Source: Rhizobiaceae bacterium (lineage in GTDB: Bacteria > Pseudomonadota > Alphaproteobacteria > Rhizobiales > Rhizobiaceae). Taken from it: a DNA stretch of 64,000 bases. Of this stretch, positions 1 through 8,357 are shown one piece after another (position 1 is the first letter of the stretch; each line of letters opens with the position of its first letter). Location: NCBI GenBank assembly GCA_023953845.1, contig JAMLJC010000002.1:310001-374000 (forward strand), written 5' to 3'. A model generated the notes under the pieces. That model was not told the DNA's origin. It did not search any database and saw nothing but the letters and a program-made list of their open reading frames with translations. The translations under genes were made by a program, and so were the position numbers.

Positions 1-196
1 AGATCGGCAGGTTATGGTCGCGGAACACATCGCGGACGCGCTTCGCCTTGTCCTTCGTGATCTGGCCGGCGGAAAGATCGACGTCACGGAAGTGAAGGTC
101 GAGCTGCACCGTGTTGAAGTCGAGCGCGCGGATCTTCTTCGCCGTCTCTTCCAGCCCGTAAGGGAAGTAACCCGTGAAAATGCCGGTCTGCATCAT
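1..196 (-). CDS. Sugar phosphate isomerase/epimerase, N-terminal part (runs off the left edge)
   Basis: The first 65 codons of a leftward gene are visible, beginning MMQTGIFTGYFPYGLEE. A TIM-barrel-like start (MQTGIFTGYFPYGLEETAKK, then a strand reading TVQLDLHF) is typical of the xylose-isomerase-like, AP-endonuclease-2-fold epimerases that act on sugars and polyols. Two ATG codons lie side by side; an AGGAGG at 207-212 sits 10 nt before the first, which sets the start at 196. It lies 15 nt downstream of the Gfo/Idh oxidoreductase stop, so the two form one operon. Epimerase plus NAD-dependent oxidoreductase is a common sugar or inositol-type catabolic pairing. The substrate cannot be told from this fragment. 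Confidence 0.8.
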   Translation of the reverse strand, partial: MMQTGIFTGYFPYGLEETAKKIRALDFNTVQLDLHFRDVDLSAGQITKDKAKRVRDVFRDHNLPI

Positions 197-211
197 GATG
201 AACGATCCTCC

Positions 212-1306
212 TCAACGATCGCCGATCGGAATTTCGGAAAGCCTGACGGTGCGGCCCTTGGCGATGGACCGGTACCCGGCCTCCACAAGCTGCATGGTCC
301 TGACATTGTCGGCCACGCTCAGCGCCGGCGGCTCTCCGGTCTTGACGGCGTGTTGCAGTTGCTCCATCACGCCGATGAAAGCGTGCGGGAACCACATCGT
401 GCCCCATTTCGGCGTCACCCACTTGCCTTTGGTGGCTTTCGTCGAGGCATAGGCGAGAGTGGACGGGACGCCGGTCGGCCAGCCGATCGTGCCCTTGGCG
501 ACGCCATGTGTGCCGTCGACCCGCCAGTTGATGTGCTGGTCGTCCTCGTAGCCCTTCTCGCGCGGCCCGGACCACACATCCTCCAGCGACACGGCCATCA
601 ACCCGGAAGGGAAGCGCAGCGTCGAAACGGTGATCCCGTCGGAGTGTTCGAACGTCGTGCGCGGGTCCTTGCGCGTCAGCGTGGTGATCTCGTCCGGATC
701 GCCGAACAGGAAGCGCAGTACGTCGAGATGATGCACGGCCATGTTGGAGAGCGTCAGCCGGTCGTATTCGGCCAGAAACGGCTGCCAGTGCGGAATGGCG
801 TGCATGTCGATCTGCGCAAAGACGATCTCCCCGAGCGTGCCGGCGTCGATCAGCTGTTTCAGCGCACGCATCGACTGGTCGTAGCGCATGTTCTGGTTGA
901 CGGAGAGGATCTTGCCGGCCTTCGCCGCCTGATCGCGCAGCTTGATCGCCTCCTTCAGCGACAGCGCCAGAGGCTTCTGCGCGAGGATCGCCTTGATGTG
1001 AGGCTGCTTCAGCGCATGACGGATCAGGGCCGGCTGCTGGTCCGGCGGGAAGGCGAGGTCGACGATCTCGACGCTCTTGTCCTCGATAAGCGCCTCGGGC
1101 GTTTCGTGGACCTTGGGAATGCCCCAGCGGTCCGCGACCTTCCGGGCGTTGGCCTTCGTGCGCGAGGCGATAGCAACCACGGGGAAGCCGGCTTCCTTGT
1201 AGGCGGCGAGGTGGCACTCGGCCATGATCATGCCGGCGCCGACACAGCCGATCCTGTACTTTCTGGTCCGGACTTTCACGTCCGGCTCAAGCTTCGGACC
1301 AGCCAA
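212..1306 (-). CDS. Gfo/Idh/MocA family NAD(P)-dependent oxidoreductase
   Basis: This cytoplasmic sugar or polyol dehydrogenase has an N-terminal Rossmann fold (YRIGCVGAGMIMAECH, with a GxGxxx dinucleotide motif), the family's LAQKPLALSL segment containing the conserved EKP-like lysine (here QKP), and the C-terminal alpha/beta domain with VHHLDVLRFLFGDP. The start is a judgement. An in-frame TTG at 1306 has GGGAGG 5 nt upstream; an in-frame ATG at 1342 has no clear ribosome site. Homologues, as I recall, begin close to the KYRIG segment, which favours the shorter form of 364 aa. A stronger Shine-Dalgarno plus ATG at 1413 opens a different frame (separate entry). It forms an operon with the downstream epimerase and is divergent from the LacI gene, a likely regulator. 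The substrate is unknown. Confidence 0.85.
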   Translation of the reverse strand: MAGPKLEPDVKVRTRKYRIGCVGAGMIMAECHLAAYKEAGFPVVAIASRTKANARKVADRWGIPKVHETPEALIEDKSVEIVDLAFPPDQQPALIRHALKQPHIKAILAQKPLALSLKEAIKLRDQAAKAGKILSVNQNMRYDQSMRALKQLIDAGTLGEIVFAQIDMHAIPHWQPFLAEYDRLTLSNMAVHHLDVLRFLFGDPDEITTLTRKDPRTTFEHSDGITVSTLRFPSGLMAVSLEDVWSGPREKGYEDDQHINWRVDGTHGVAKGTIGWPTGVPSTLAYASTKATKGKWVTPKWGTMWFPHAFIGVMEQLQHAVKTGEPPALSVADNVRTMQLVEAGYRSIAKGRTVRLSEIPIGDR

Positions 1307-1413
1307 GCAAACCTCCCGCGCCGCGATGCGGCCCGGCCGCATCGCGCTGCACGCCCGTCGGCAACGCTGCGCTCACCGCCGGTGCGGCGGTGATGCGGCC
1401 TGCGGCCCGGCAT
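1276..1413 (-). other. Short upstream reading frame with strong Shine-Dalgarno, overlapping the oxidoreductase start
   Basis: GGGAGGAG at 1417-1424 stands 3 nt before an ATG at 1413. The frame runs 45 codons, rich in Arg and Gly, and stops at 1276, past the likely TTG start of the oxidoreductase in another frame. It could be a translation-coupling leader, the remnant of an older N-terminus shifted by a small indel, or chance. The peptide resembles nothing I recognise and its composition is what a non-coding GC-rich frame would give. I record it because the ribosome site is the best in this upstream region. Confidence 0.25.
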
Positions 1414-1716
1414 GAACTCCTCCCTGTGAGCCAGACTTATGGCTCGCGCGGATAATTGACGGTCGTGGCAAACGCTGTCAACATCATTTCTCATCAAAAC
1501 ACACCATAAGCTTTCATGGGAGGATAAGTCATGACCAGAGTTATGCACTCACCCTGATGTTTCGGCATGGGAGGGTTTCCGTCCCATACAGTGAATGCCG
1601 CGACGTTTGGCGGCATTGCGCGGCGGTTCATCATTTCACATCAATTCATGTCAGATGCTCACGCAGGTATTGAACGGAACCCACGCGCGGCTGCAAAAGC
1701 TGGAAGGTGATCGGCG
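1414..1716. promoter_or_regulatory. Divergent control region between the sugar operon and the LacI gene
   Basis: This roughly 300-nt gene-free stretch should hold both promoters. Two perfect inverted repeats stand out: ATGGGA (1567-1572) with TCCCAT (1582-1587), 9 nt apart, and AATGCCGC (1594-1601) with GCGGCATT (1610-1617), 8 nt apart. Either could be a stem-loop or an operator half-site pair. The region 1480-1560 is richer in A and T than its surroundings, as expected for a promoter. I see no unambiguous -35/-10 pair. A LacI-type site with central CG is not obvious. Confidence 0.45.
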
Positions 1717-2748
1717 GTGCGCTCCACATTGAATGACGTTGCCCGCGAGGCCGGGGTCTCCGCCGCCACCGTCGACCGTGTCCTCAACAACCGGACGGGG
1801 GTGAGGGCCCGAACGCGTGAGATCGTGATCGAGACCGCACGGCGGCTGGGCTACATCTCTCCGCTCCCCGAGGACGAGAGGGGTCGGGGAGGCGCTGCCG
1901 GCAATATCATCCGCCTGAACTTCGCGCTGCCTGCCGGCACCAATACCTTCATCAGGATGCTGCGCCGCGAGATCGAGGTGCAGGCGTTGTCGCGCCCCAA
2001 TCTCGACGTCCATGTCGAGGCGATCGAGGGTTTCGATCCCGAGGCGCTGGCGCGGGCGCTGCTTGACCTGCGCGGCAAGACGCAGGGCGTCGGCGTGATC
2101 GCGCTCGACCATCCGACCGTGCGCGAGGCGATCCGTTCGCTTGCCGCGACCGGCGTGAAAATCGTCACCATCGCCTCGGACATCCAGCATGTGCCGCGCG
2201 TCGCCTATGTCGGCATCGACAACCGCGCCGCCGGGCGGCTCGCCGGCTACATCGTCGGCCGTTTCATGGGCGCTGGAGCGAGCGGCAAGGCAGCCATGTT
2301 CGCAGGCTCCCGATCCTACCGGGGCCACGAGGAGCGCGAGATGGGATTCCGCCATATCCTCACAGAGGAGTTCCCCCGCCTCCAGGTGGTGGAACTGCGC
2401 GAGATGCTGGACGACCGCGCAAAAGCCTATTCGGAAGCTTGTGCGCTGCTCGACCGGCATCCCGATCTGGCGGCGATCTACAATATCGGGGCCGGCAATC
2501 CCGGCATAGCGCGCGCGCTGAAGGAGCGCGGAAGGCAGCATTCCGTGGTGTTCGTCGGCCACGAAGCCACGGAGGGCACGCGCGAGCTGCTGCTGGACGG
2601 CACGCTGGATGCCGTGATCGACCAGAATCCCCGGGTGGAGGCGCGCGAGGCGCTCAACATCCTGACGCAGTCGGTGCGCGGGCTACCCTTCGATCCTCAT
2701 CCGCCGCGCCTGCAGGCGATTTTCCGCGAGAACATTCCCGAATTCTGA
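1717..2748 (+). CDS. LacI family transcriptional regulator
   Basis: The protein of 343 aa starts with a LacI helix-turn-helix (TLNDVAREAGVSAATVDRVL, about residues 4-23) followed by a hinge. Its long periplasmic-binding-protein-like effector domain (Peripla_BP_4 type) carries VGVIALDHP and a YVGIDNRAAGRLAG segment that contacts ligand or dimer. The start is GTG, with GGAAGGTGA about 8 nt upstream. It is divergent from the epimerase/oxidoreductase operon, and a second Gfo/Idh gene follows 156 nt downstream on the same strand. By family precedent it represses neighbouring sugar catabolism genes until a sugar binds. The effector is not predictable from the sequence. Confidence 0.9.
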   Translation: MRSTLNDVAREAGVSAATVDRVLNNRTGVRARTREIVIETARRLGYISPLPEDERGRGGAAGNIIRLNFALPAGTNTFIRMLRREIEVQALSRPNLDVHVEAIEGFDPEALARALLDLRGKTQGVGVIALDHPTVREAIRSLAATGVKIVTIASDIQHVPRVAYVGIDNRAAGRLAGYIVGRFMGAGASGKAAMFAGSRSYRGHEEREMGFRHILTEEFPRLQVVELREMLDDRAKAYSEACALLDRHPDLAAIYNIGAGNPGIARALKERGRQHSVVFVGHEATEGTRELLLDGTLDAVIDQNPRVEAREALNILTQSVRGLPFDPHPPRLQAIFRENIPEF

Positions 2749-2904
2749 GGGCGGATGAGGCGGCGGCCTCCGCTGTCCCGGCGACGATTTTCCGAGAATG
2801 CCCCTCGCGGCTTCCTTGAGGTCGGGCGCGTCATCGGCTACGCGACTGGCTGGGAAGAGATTTCGCGGCAGCCGGCTGCGGCGATCATCACCGGGAGAGA
2901 CTGG

Positions 2905-3945
2905 ATGGCGGACAAGGTTCGTGTTGGCCTGATCGGCTGCGGCTTCTATGCCGCGAACCATCTCAATTCGTGGCGGGAGCTGGCGGCGGAAGGCGCGTCG
3001 CTGACGGCGGTGTGCGATGTCGATCCGGCCAAGGCAAAGGCAGCCGGCGAGGAATTCGGCGTGCCTTGCTATACCGAAGCGGCGAAAATGCTCGACGCGC
3101 ATGAACTGGAGCTGGTCGACATCGTGACGCGCCGCGACACGCATCGTCCGCTCGCGGAGCTGACGATCGCGCGCGGCATCGCCACCGTCGTCCAGAAGCC
3201 GTTCGCCCCGAGTTGGGAGGATTGCGTCGCTATCGTCGAGGCTGCGAAGAAAGCCGATGTCTGGCTTGCGGTGCATGAGAATTTCCGTTTCCAGACGCCG
3301 ATGCGCAAGGTCAAGGCGGTGATCGACAGCGGCGCCATCGGAACGCCGAGCTGGGCGCGCATCAGCTTCCGCACCGGCTTCGACGTCTACAAGACGCAAC
3401 CCTATTTCTACGACGAGGAACGCTTCGCCATCGACGATGTCGGCATCCACGTGCTGGATCTGGCGCGCTATTTCATGGGCGAGGTGGAGCGGATTTCCTG
3501 CGAGACGCAAAAACGCAATCCGAAAGTGCGGGCCGAGGATACGGCGACCATGATGCTGCGCCATGCCAGCGGTTCGGTCAGCATCGTCGAATGCACCTAT
3601 GAGGCCCGCCGCGCGCCGGAACCGTTTCCGCAGACTTTTCTCGAGATCGAGGGCGAGCGCGGGTCGATCATCGTCGGCCTCGATTTCAGGATGAAGGTCA
3701 TTGTCGGCGACAGGATCGAGGAGACTGACATCGGCTCTCCGCTGCGGTCATGGACGAGCGACCGCTGGCACGTCGTGCAGGAGGGCGCCTTCAACGCCTG
3801 CCAGCATTTCCTGCGCACGAGCCGCGCCGGCATCGAGGCCGAGACGAGCGGCGCCAACAATCTCAGGAGCTATGCGCTTGTCGATGCAGCCTATCGCGCT
3901 GCCGAAGAACATCGCGCCGTGAAGCCCGAGGCGTGGAAAGGCTGA
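2905..3945 (+). CDS. Gfo/Idh/MocA family oxidoreductase (second copy, divergent sequence)
   Basis: The protein has 346 aa. The N-terminal Rossmann motif is VRVGLIGCGFYAANHL, followed by the family's VVQKPFAPSW and, in the C-terminal domain, VGIHVLDLARYFMGEVE. The ATG at 2905 has GGGAGAGA at 2893-2900 just upstream; a longer in-frame extension from 2755 lacks a ribosome site and looks non-coding. It differs clearly from the 212-1306 protein, so this is not a recent duplication. It lies downstream of the LacI gene on the same strand and is likely part of the same regulon. The role is NAD(P)-linked oxidation of a sugar, inositol or related compound; the substrate is undetermined. Confidence 0.88.
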   Translation: MADKVRVGLIGCGFYAANHLNSWRELAAEGASLTAVCDVDPAKAKAAGEEFGVPCYTEAAKMLDAHELELVDIVTRRDTHRPLAELTIARGIATVVQKPFAPSWEDCVAIVEAAKKADVWLAVHENFRFQTPMRKVKAVIDSGAIGTPSWARISFRTGFDVYKTQPYFYDEERFAIDDVGIHVLDLARYFMGEVERISCETQKRNPKVRAEDTATMMLRHASGSVSIVECTYEARRAPEPFPQTFLEIEGERGSIIVGLDFRMKVIVGDRIEETDIGSPLRSWTSDRWHVVQEGAFNACQHFLRTSRAGIEAETSGANNLRSYALVDAAYRAAEEHRAVKPEAWKG

Positions 3946-3956
3946 CCGAACGAAAA

Positions 3957-3978
3957 TGCCGGGCGTCCGCGTCCGGCA
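3957..3978. terminator. Probable terminator between convergent genes
   Basis: TGCCGGGCG (3957-3965), a TCCG loop, then CGTCCGGCA (3970-3978) forms a 9-bp stem with one G-T wobble. On the minus strand the stem is followed by TTTTCG, so it can terminate the leftward RND operon transcript that arrives from 4001. On the plus strand no T run follows. It is placed where the oxidoreductase and RND genes converge. Confidence 0.55.
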
Positions 3979-4000
3979 ACATTCCGTCGGGGCTGCTCGT

Positions 4001-7000
4001 TCAATGCCCAGATACGGGCAGCGCCGAGGGCGTCTCGGCGGCCGGAGCAGGGGAGGGCGTCTCGTGCTTCGCTTCGCCGCGATGCGCCAGGAAAGTGTAG
4101 AACATCGGCACCACGAAGAGCGTGAACATGGTGCCGACCAGAATGCCGGCGAAGATCACCAGACCCATGGAGTACCGCGCGGCCGCGCCAGCGCCCTGCG
4201 CGGTGATCAGCGGCACGACGCCGAGCGCCATGGCCGCGGTCGTCATCAGGATCGGACGCAGGCGCACCTTGGCAGAGGCGACGATGGCGTCCCTGATCGA
4301 GAGGCCGTGGTCCTCGCGCTGCTGGTTGGCGAATTCCACAAGAAGGATGCCGTGCTTGGTTATGAGTCCGATCAGCGTGATGAGGCCCACCTGCGTGTAG
4401 ATGTTCAGCGTGCCAAGGCCGAGATTGAGCGGCAGGATGGCGCCGAATATCGACAGCGGCACAGACATCATGATGATGAGCGGATCGCGGAAGCTCTCGA
4501 ACTGCGCGGCGAGCACGAGGTAGATCACGACGATCGCAAGACCGAAGGCGATGGCGATCGTCGACCCCTGTTCCTTTTCGAGACGCGACTGGCCCGAATA
4601 ATCGATGAAGAAGCCGGACGGCAGCAACGGGCGCGCAATATCCTCGATGACCTGCAGGCCGTCGCCGGTGGTGACGCCGGGCAGCGGCAATGCGGCGATC
4701 GTCGCCGAGTTCAGCTGGTTGAACTGCTCGATGGAGGCCGGCGAGGAGTTGGTGCCGATATTGATGACGGCGGACAGCGGCACCATTTCTCCGTTCGTGC
4801 TGCGCACGAAGAAGTCGCCGAGCTTCTCCGGCGTCCGGCGGTATTCGTCCGGCACCTGGAGGATGATGTCGTAGCTGTTCGAGTCGCGGTCGAACTGGGC
4901 GACCGCTCCGCCGCCGACCAGCAGGCCGAGCGTCCGGCCGATGTCGCTGATCGGGAGGCCCAAAGCCGCGGCGCGGTCGCGGTCGATGGTGATCGTCACC
5001 TGTGGCGCGTCGAAGGACAGCGAGTTCTGGACGATGATGAAGCGCCCGCTCGCCTGCGCCTTCTCCTTGATCTGCTCGGCGATCTCGAAGACCTGGCTCG
5101 GATCGCCCGTCGACTGCACGATCATGGAGATCGGAAGCCCGCCGCCGCTGCCGGGCAGGGTCGGCGGCGCGAAGACCAGCGCCTCGACGCCGGCGACCTT
5201 CGAAATGCGGGCCTGAATGTCGGCCTGCAACTCCTTCTGGCTGCGCTTGCGCTCCGACCAGTCCTTGAACGACCAGATGGCGAAGCCGGAATTGGTCTCG
5301 CCGCCGAAGCCGACGATCGAGAAATTGACCTTCAGCTCCTCGAGGTCCTTCGTCAGTTCCCGCATCTGATCCGTGTAGCGGGAGGTGTATTCGCTCGTCG
5401 CGTAGCGCGGCCCCGTCACGAGGGCGAAAAGCGCACCCTGATCTTCCTCGGGGGCCAGTTCGCCCGATGTCTTGGTGAACATGAACGCGGTCACGGACAC
5501 CAGCGCAATCACGATCATCAGCGTCACCGGACGGTATTTCAGCGAACCGGAAACCAGCCGCTCATAGCGATTGGCAATGCGGTCGAAGGTGCTGTCGACG
5601 AAACGCTGGAAGCGGCTGTGATTGCCGGCCTTCAGGATGCGGGCGGACATCATCGGCGTCACCGTCAATGCCACGAATCCCGAAATGACCACCGCGCCGG
5701 CGAGCGTCAGCGCGAATTCGCGGAAGAGCGACCCGGTGAGGCCGCCGGTGAAGGCCAGCGGCGCGAACACCGCCGCAAGCGTGATCGTCATCGCCACCAC
5801 CGGGCCGACGATCTCCGACATGCCCTTGAACGCCGCCTGCATGGGCGACATGCCTTCCTCGATGTGGCGGTGGATGTTCTCCACCACGACGATGGCATCG
5901 TCGACGACCAGGCCGATGGCGAGCACCATGGCGAGCAGCGACAGGAGGTTGATCGAATATCCCATGGCGAAAAGCATGAAGCAGACGCCGATCAGCGACA
6001 GCGGGATCGTGACGACCGGCATGAGCACCGATCGGAACGAGCCGAGGAAGAGCAGGATGACCACGATGACGATGGCGACGGCTTCGCCGATGGTCTTGAA
6101 GACCTCCTCGATCGAGGCGCTGATCGTTTCCGTCGAGTCGTAGACAAGCGTGATCTTCATGCCGTCCGGCAGGCTGTTCTGGATGGCGGGCAGTTCGTCG
6201 ATGACGGCCGACGCGGTGTTGAGCGGATTTGCCGCCGGTGTCGGAAACACACCGATGAAGGTGCCCTGCTGGCCGTCGAAGTTGACGATCGTGTCGGTGC
6301 TTTCAGCGGCGAGTTCCACGCTCGCCACGTCGCGCAGGCGCACGACGCCGTTTCCGTCCGACTTCAGCGGGATCGCGGCGAACGCCTCGGGAGACTGCAG
6401 CGTGGACTTCAGCGTGATCGAATAGGCGGTGTTGGCGTCCTTCGTCTTTCCGGGAGCGGACAGGAAGTTCGAGCTGTTGATCGCCGCCAGCACCTCGGCC
6501 GCCGTCATCTTGCGTGAGGCGAGCTTGATCGGATCGATCCAGACGCGCATCGAATATTCGGCGGCGCCGAGCACCTGCACCTCCGCGACGCCCTCGATGG
6601 TCGACATGCGCGGACGCAGGACGCGCTCGATATATTCGGTGATCTGCTCCGGCGTCATGTTGGGATTCTGGATCGCAAGGTACATCAGCGCGAACTGCTG
6701 GCCGGTGCCCTTGACGATGACGGGGTCCTCCGCGTCGTTCGGCAACTGGCTGCGCACGCCCTGCACCTTCGACATGACCTCGGTCAGCGCAACGTCCGGA
6801 TCTGAGCCCAGCTTCATCTGGACGGTGACGATGGAGACGGACGGGCGGCTCTGCGATGTTACGTAGTCGATGTTTTCCGTCGTCGCGACGGCGCGCGCGA
6901 TCGGCGCCGTGATGAACCCCTGAATGAGGTCCGGGCTGGCGCCGGCATAGGTCGTGGTGATGGTCACGACCGTTTCCTCGACCTCCGGATATTGGCGGAC

Positions 7001-7099
7001 CGAGAGGTTGAACAGGCCCTGGAAGCCCAGCAGCAGGATCATGAGGGCGGTCACCGTGGTGAGCACGGGCCGCCGGATGAAGAGATCCGAAAAGCTCAT
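4001..7099 (-). CDS. RND family multidrug efflux transporter, permease subunit (HAE1/AcrB type)
   Basis: This 1032-aa inner-membrane pump starts MSFSDLFIRRPVLTTVTAL, the usual RND N-terminus and first membrane helix. It carries the HAE1 signature in TM4 (GLVVDDAIVVVENIHRHIEEG, with the paired aspartates of the proton relay), two large periplasmic loops and a repeat structure of about 12 TM helices. The length is normal for the family. Its ATG overlaps the TGA of the upstream membrane fusion gene by 4 nt (ATGA), so translation is coupled. The pump should export drugs, dyes or aromatic compounds using the proton gradient together with the fusion protein and an outer-membrane channel; no channel gene lies here. 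Read-through into the upstream frame would make a 1429-aa product, which is not the gene. Confidence 0.95.
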   Translation of the reverse strand: MSFSDLFIRRPVLTTVTALMILLLGFQGLFNLSVRQYPEVEETVVTITTTYAGASPDLIQGFITAPIARAVATTENIDYVTSQSRPSVSIVTVQMKLGSDPDVALTEVMSKVQGVRSQLPNDAEDPVIVKGTGQQFALMYLAIQNPNMTPEQITEYIERVLRPRMSTIEGVAEVQVLGAAEYSMRVWIDPIKLASRKMTAAEVLAAINSSNFLSAPGKTKDANTAYSITLKSTLQSPEAFAAIPLKSDGNGVVRLRDVASVELAAESTDTIVNFDGQQGTFIGVFPTPAANPLNTASAVIDELPAIQNSLPDGMKITLVYDSTETISASIEEVFKTIGEAVAIVIVVILLFLGSFRSVLMPVVTIPLSLIGVCFMLFAMGYSINLLSLLAMVLAIGLVVDDAIVVVENIHRHIEEGMSPMQAAFKGMSEIVGPVVAMTITLAAVFAPLAFTGGLTGSLFREFALTLAGAVVISGFVALTVTPMMSARILKAGNHSRFQRFVDSTFDRIANRYERLVSGSLKYRPVTLMIVIALVSVTAFMFTKTSGELAPEEDQGALFALVTGPRYATSEYTSRYTDQMRELTKDLEELKVNFSIVGFGGETNSGFAIWSFKDWSERKRSQKELQADIQARISKVAGVEALVFAPPTLPGSGGGLPISMIVQSTGDPSQVFEIAEQIKEKAQASGRFIIVQNSLSFDAPQVTITIDRDRAAALGLPISDIGRTLGLLVGGGAVAQFDRDSNSYDIILQVPDEYRRTPEKLGDFFVRSTNGEMVPLSAVINIGTNSSPASIEQFNQLNSATIAALPLPGVTTGDGLQVIEDIARPLLPSGFFIDYSGQSRLEKEQGSTIAIAFGLAIVVIYLVLAAQFESFRDPLIIMMSVPLSIFGAILPLNLGLGTLNIYTQVGLITLIGLITKHGILLVEFANQQREDHGLSIRDAIVASAKVRLRPILMTTAAMALGVVPLITAQGAGAAARYSMGLVIFAGILVGTMFTLFVVPMFYTFLAHRGEAKHETPSPAPAAETPSALPVSGH

Positions 7100-8256
7100 T
7101 GGTCGCTCGCCGTCTTCGTCGGTGTCTGCGGGGTCACGGTGTTGTCGACGCGAACCGGCGTGTTGTTCGAGAGGCGGTTCTGGCCGGCGGTGACCACTTC
7201 GTCGCCGGCGGCGACGCCCCTGGTGATCTCGACGGTGCCGTCGTTGCGGCGGCCGGTCGTGACGAAGACCTGCGACACGGAAAGTGCGGGGGCCTGCTCG
7301 GCCGACGGGGTGTTTCCGGTTGCGGCCGGTGCCGCCGCCGGTTTCACCACGAAGACGAAGTCGCCGTAGAGACTGTTGACCAGCGCCGTGTCCGGAATGG
7401 CGATCACGTCGTCTTCCTTCGGCAATTCGACACGCACCTGAACGAACTGGCCGGGGCTCAGCTTGCCGTCGGGATTGGTGATCTCGGCGCGAACCGAAAC
7501 GAGTCGGCTCGACGGGTCCACCTTGGGCTCGATGCCCCTGATCGTTCCCTTGAACGGCCGGTCGTCGGCGGAAACGCCGAAGGAAACCGGCTGCCCGATC
7601 TTGAGCAGCGCAAGCTGCTGTTCGGGCACGGCGAAATCGGCGCGCATCGTGTCGAGATCCTGGAGGGTCGCCACGACCGTGCCGGGCTGGACGAACTGGC
7701 CGAGCTCGATGCGCGGTATGCCCATGGTGCCGGCGTAGGGTGCGCGCAGCTGCTTCTGGTCCAGCACCGCCTGCAGCTTGGACACCTGCGCGGCGGAGGT
7801 TTCGGATGCGGCGCGCGCCGAATCGGTCGTGACCTCGGAACCGACACCGCGCTTCTGCAGTTCGACGGCGCGGTCCAGAGCCTGCTTGTCCAGCCGGGCC
7901 TGCGTCTGCCCGGCCTCGAGATCGGCGCGCTGCACCGCATCGTCGAGCTGGACGAGGACCTCGTTGTCCTGAACCCGCTGGTTGGCGTCGAAGAAAATGT
8001 CCTTGACGATGCCCGTCGTCTCGACCGTGAGATCGACGCCGCGGGCGGCGCCGACGGTGCCGATCGTCTCGATGCCGGGCGTCCAGGCGGCGGGCTCGAT
8101 CTTGACCGTGGACACCGTCACCTGCGGCACCGGCATGGAGGCGAAGAAATCCTGTATCGCCTTGTCGCGGAACATGTTGAAGCCGACGATGCCGCCGACC
8201 ACGACGGCGAGCAGAACGAACGCGATGATGAAGCGCTTGATCAAGGCGATCCCCAA
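7096..8256 (-). CDS. Efflux RND transporter periplasmic adaptor subunit (membrane fusion protein)
   Basis: The protein, about 386 aa, has an N-terminal signal anchor (IKRFIIAFVLLAVVVGGIVGF), a split biotinyl-lipoyl-like domain (GVDLTVETTGIVKDIFF and APYAGTMGIPRIELGQFV), a coiled-coil hairpin rich in Leu, Gln and Ala between them, and a C-terminal beta-barrel region. It links the RND pump to an outer-membrane channel. The TTG at 8256 has no good ribosome site; a second in-frame TTG at 8244 is preceded by GGGGA with a 5-nt gap and may be the true start. The gene is first in the operon, under the TetR-operator promoter at 8299-8321. Confidence 0.93.
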   Translation of the reverse strand: MGIALIKRFIIAFVLLAVVVGGIVGFNMFRDKAIQDFFASMPVPQVTVSTVKIEPAAWTPGIETIGTVGAARGVDLTVETTGIVKDIFFDANQRVQDNEVLVQLDDAVQRADLEAGQTQARLDKQALDRAVELQKRGVGSEVTTDSARAASETSAAQVSKLQAVLDQKQLRAPYAGTMGIPRIELGQFVQPGTVVATLQDLDTMRADFAVPEQQLALLKIGQPVSFGVSADDRPFKGTIRGIEPKVDPSSRLVSVRAEITNPDGKLSPGQFVQVRVELPKEDDVIAIPDTALVNSLYGDFVFVVKPAAAPAATGNTPSAEQAPALSVSQVFVTTGRRNDGTVEITRGVAAGDEVVTAGQNRLSNNTPVRVDNTVTPQTPTKTASDQ

Positions 8257-8298
8257 ACGAATGCGTGCCCGTCAAGGGCACTCGGACCAACGTTACTG

Positions 8299-8321
8299 TA
8301 CCGTCTGGACGGTATTGTCAA
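8299..8321 (-). promoter_or_regulatory. Promoter of the RND operon with embedded TetR-type operator
   Basis: TACCGTC-TG-GACGGTA (8299-8314) is a palindrome with 7-bp arms, the form commonly seen at TetR-controlled efflux promoters. On the minus strand a perfect TTGACA (8316-8321) lies right beside it, and the palindrome fills exactly the 17-nt spacer before a weak -10 region near 8293-8298. Binding there would block polymerase. The same site lies 44 nt before the GTG of the divergent TetR gene, so autoregulation is also likely. Confidence 0.7.
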
Positions 8322-8357
8322 TCTGGCCTACAATTTTCGCAGGACGGAGTCGCTCAT

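Noticed and set aside
3956..6517. Very long open frame (853 codons) on the plus strand opposite the RND pump gene
   Set aside because: Its translation is rich in Arg, His, Asp and Glu without any domain and it is the antisense of a strongly recognisable HAE1 pump; GC-rich codon bias leaves the opposite frame open.
7100..8290. Read-through making a 1429-residue N-terminal extension of the RND protein
   Set aside because: The extension lies over the membrane fusion gene in another frame and has no family; the pump's own ATG overlaps the fusion gene stop in the usual ATGA form.
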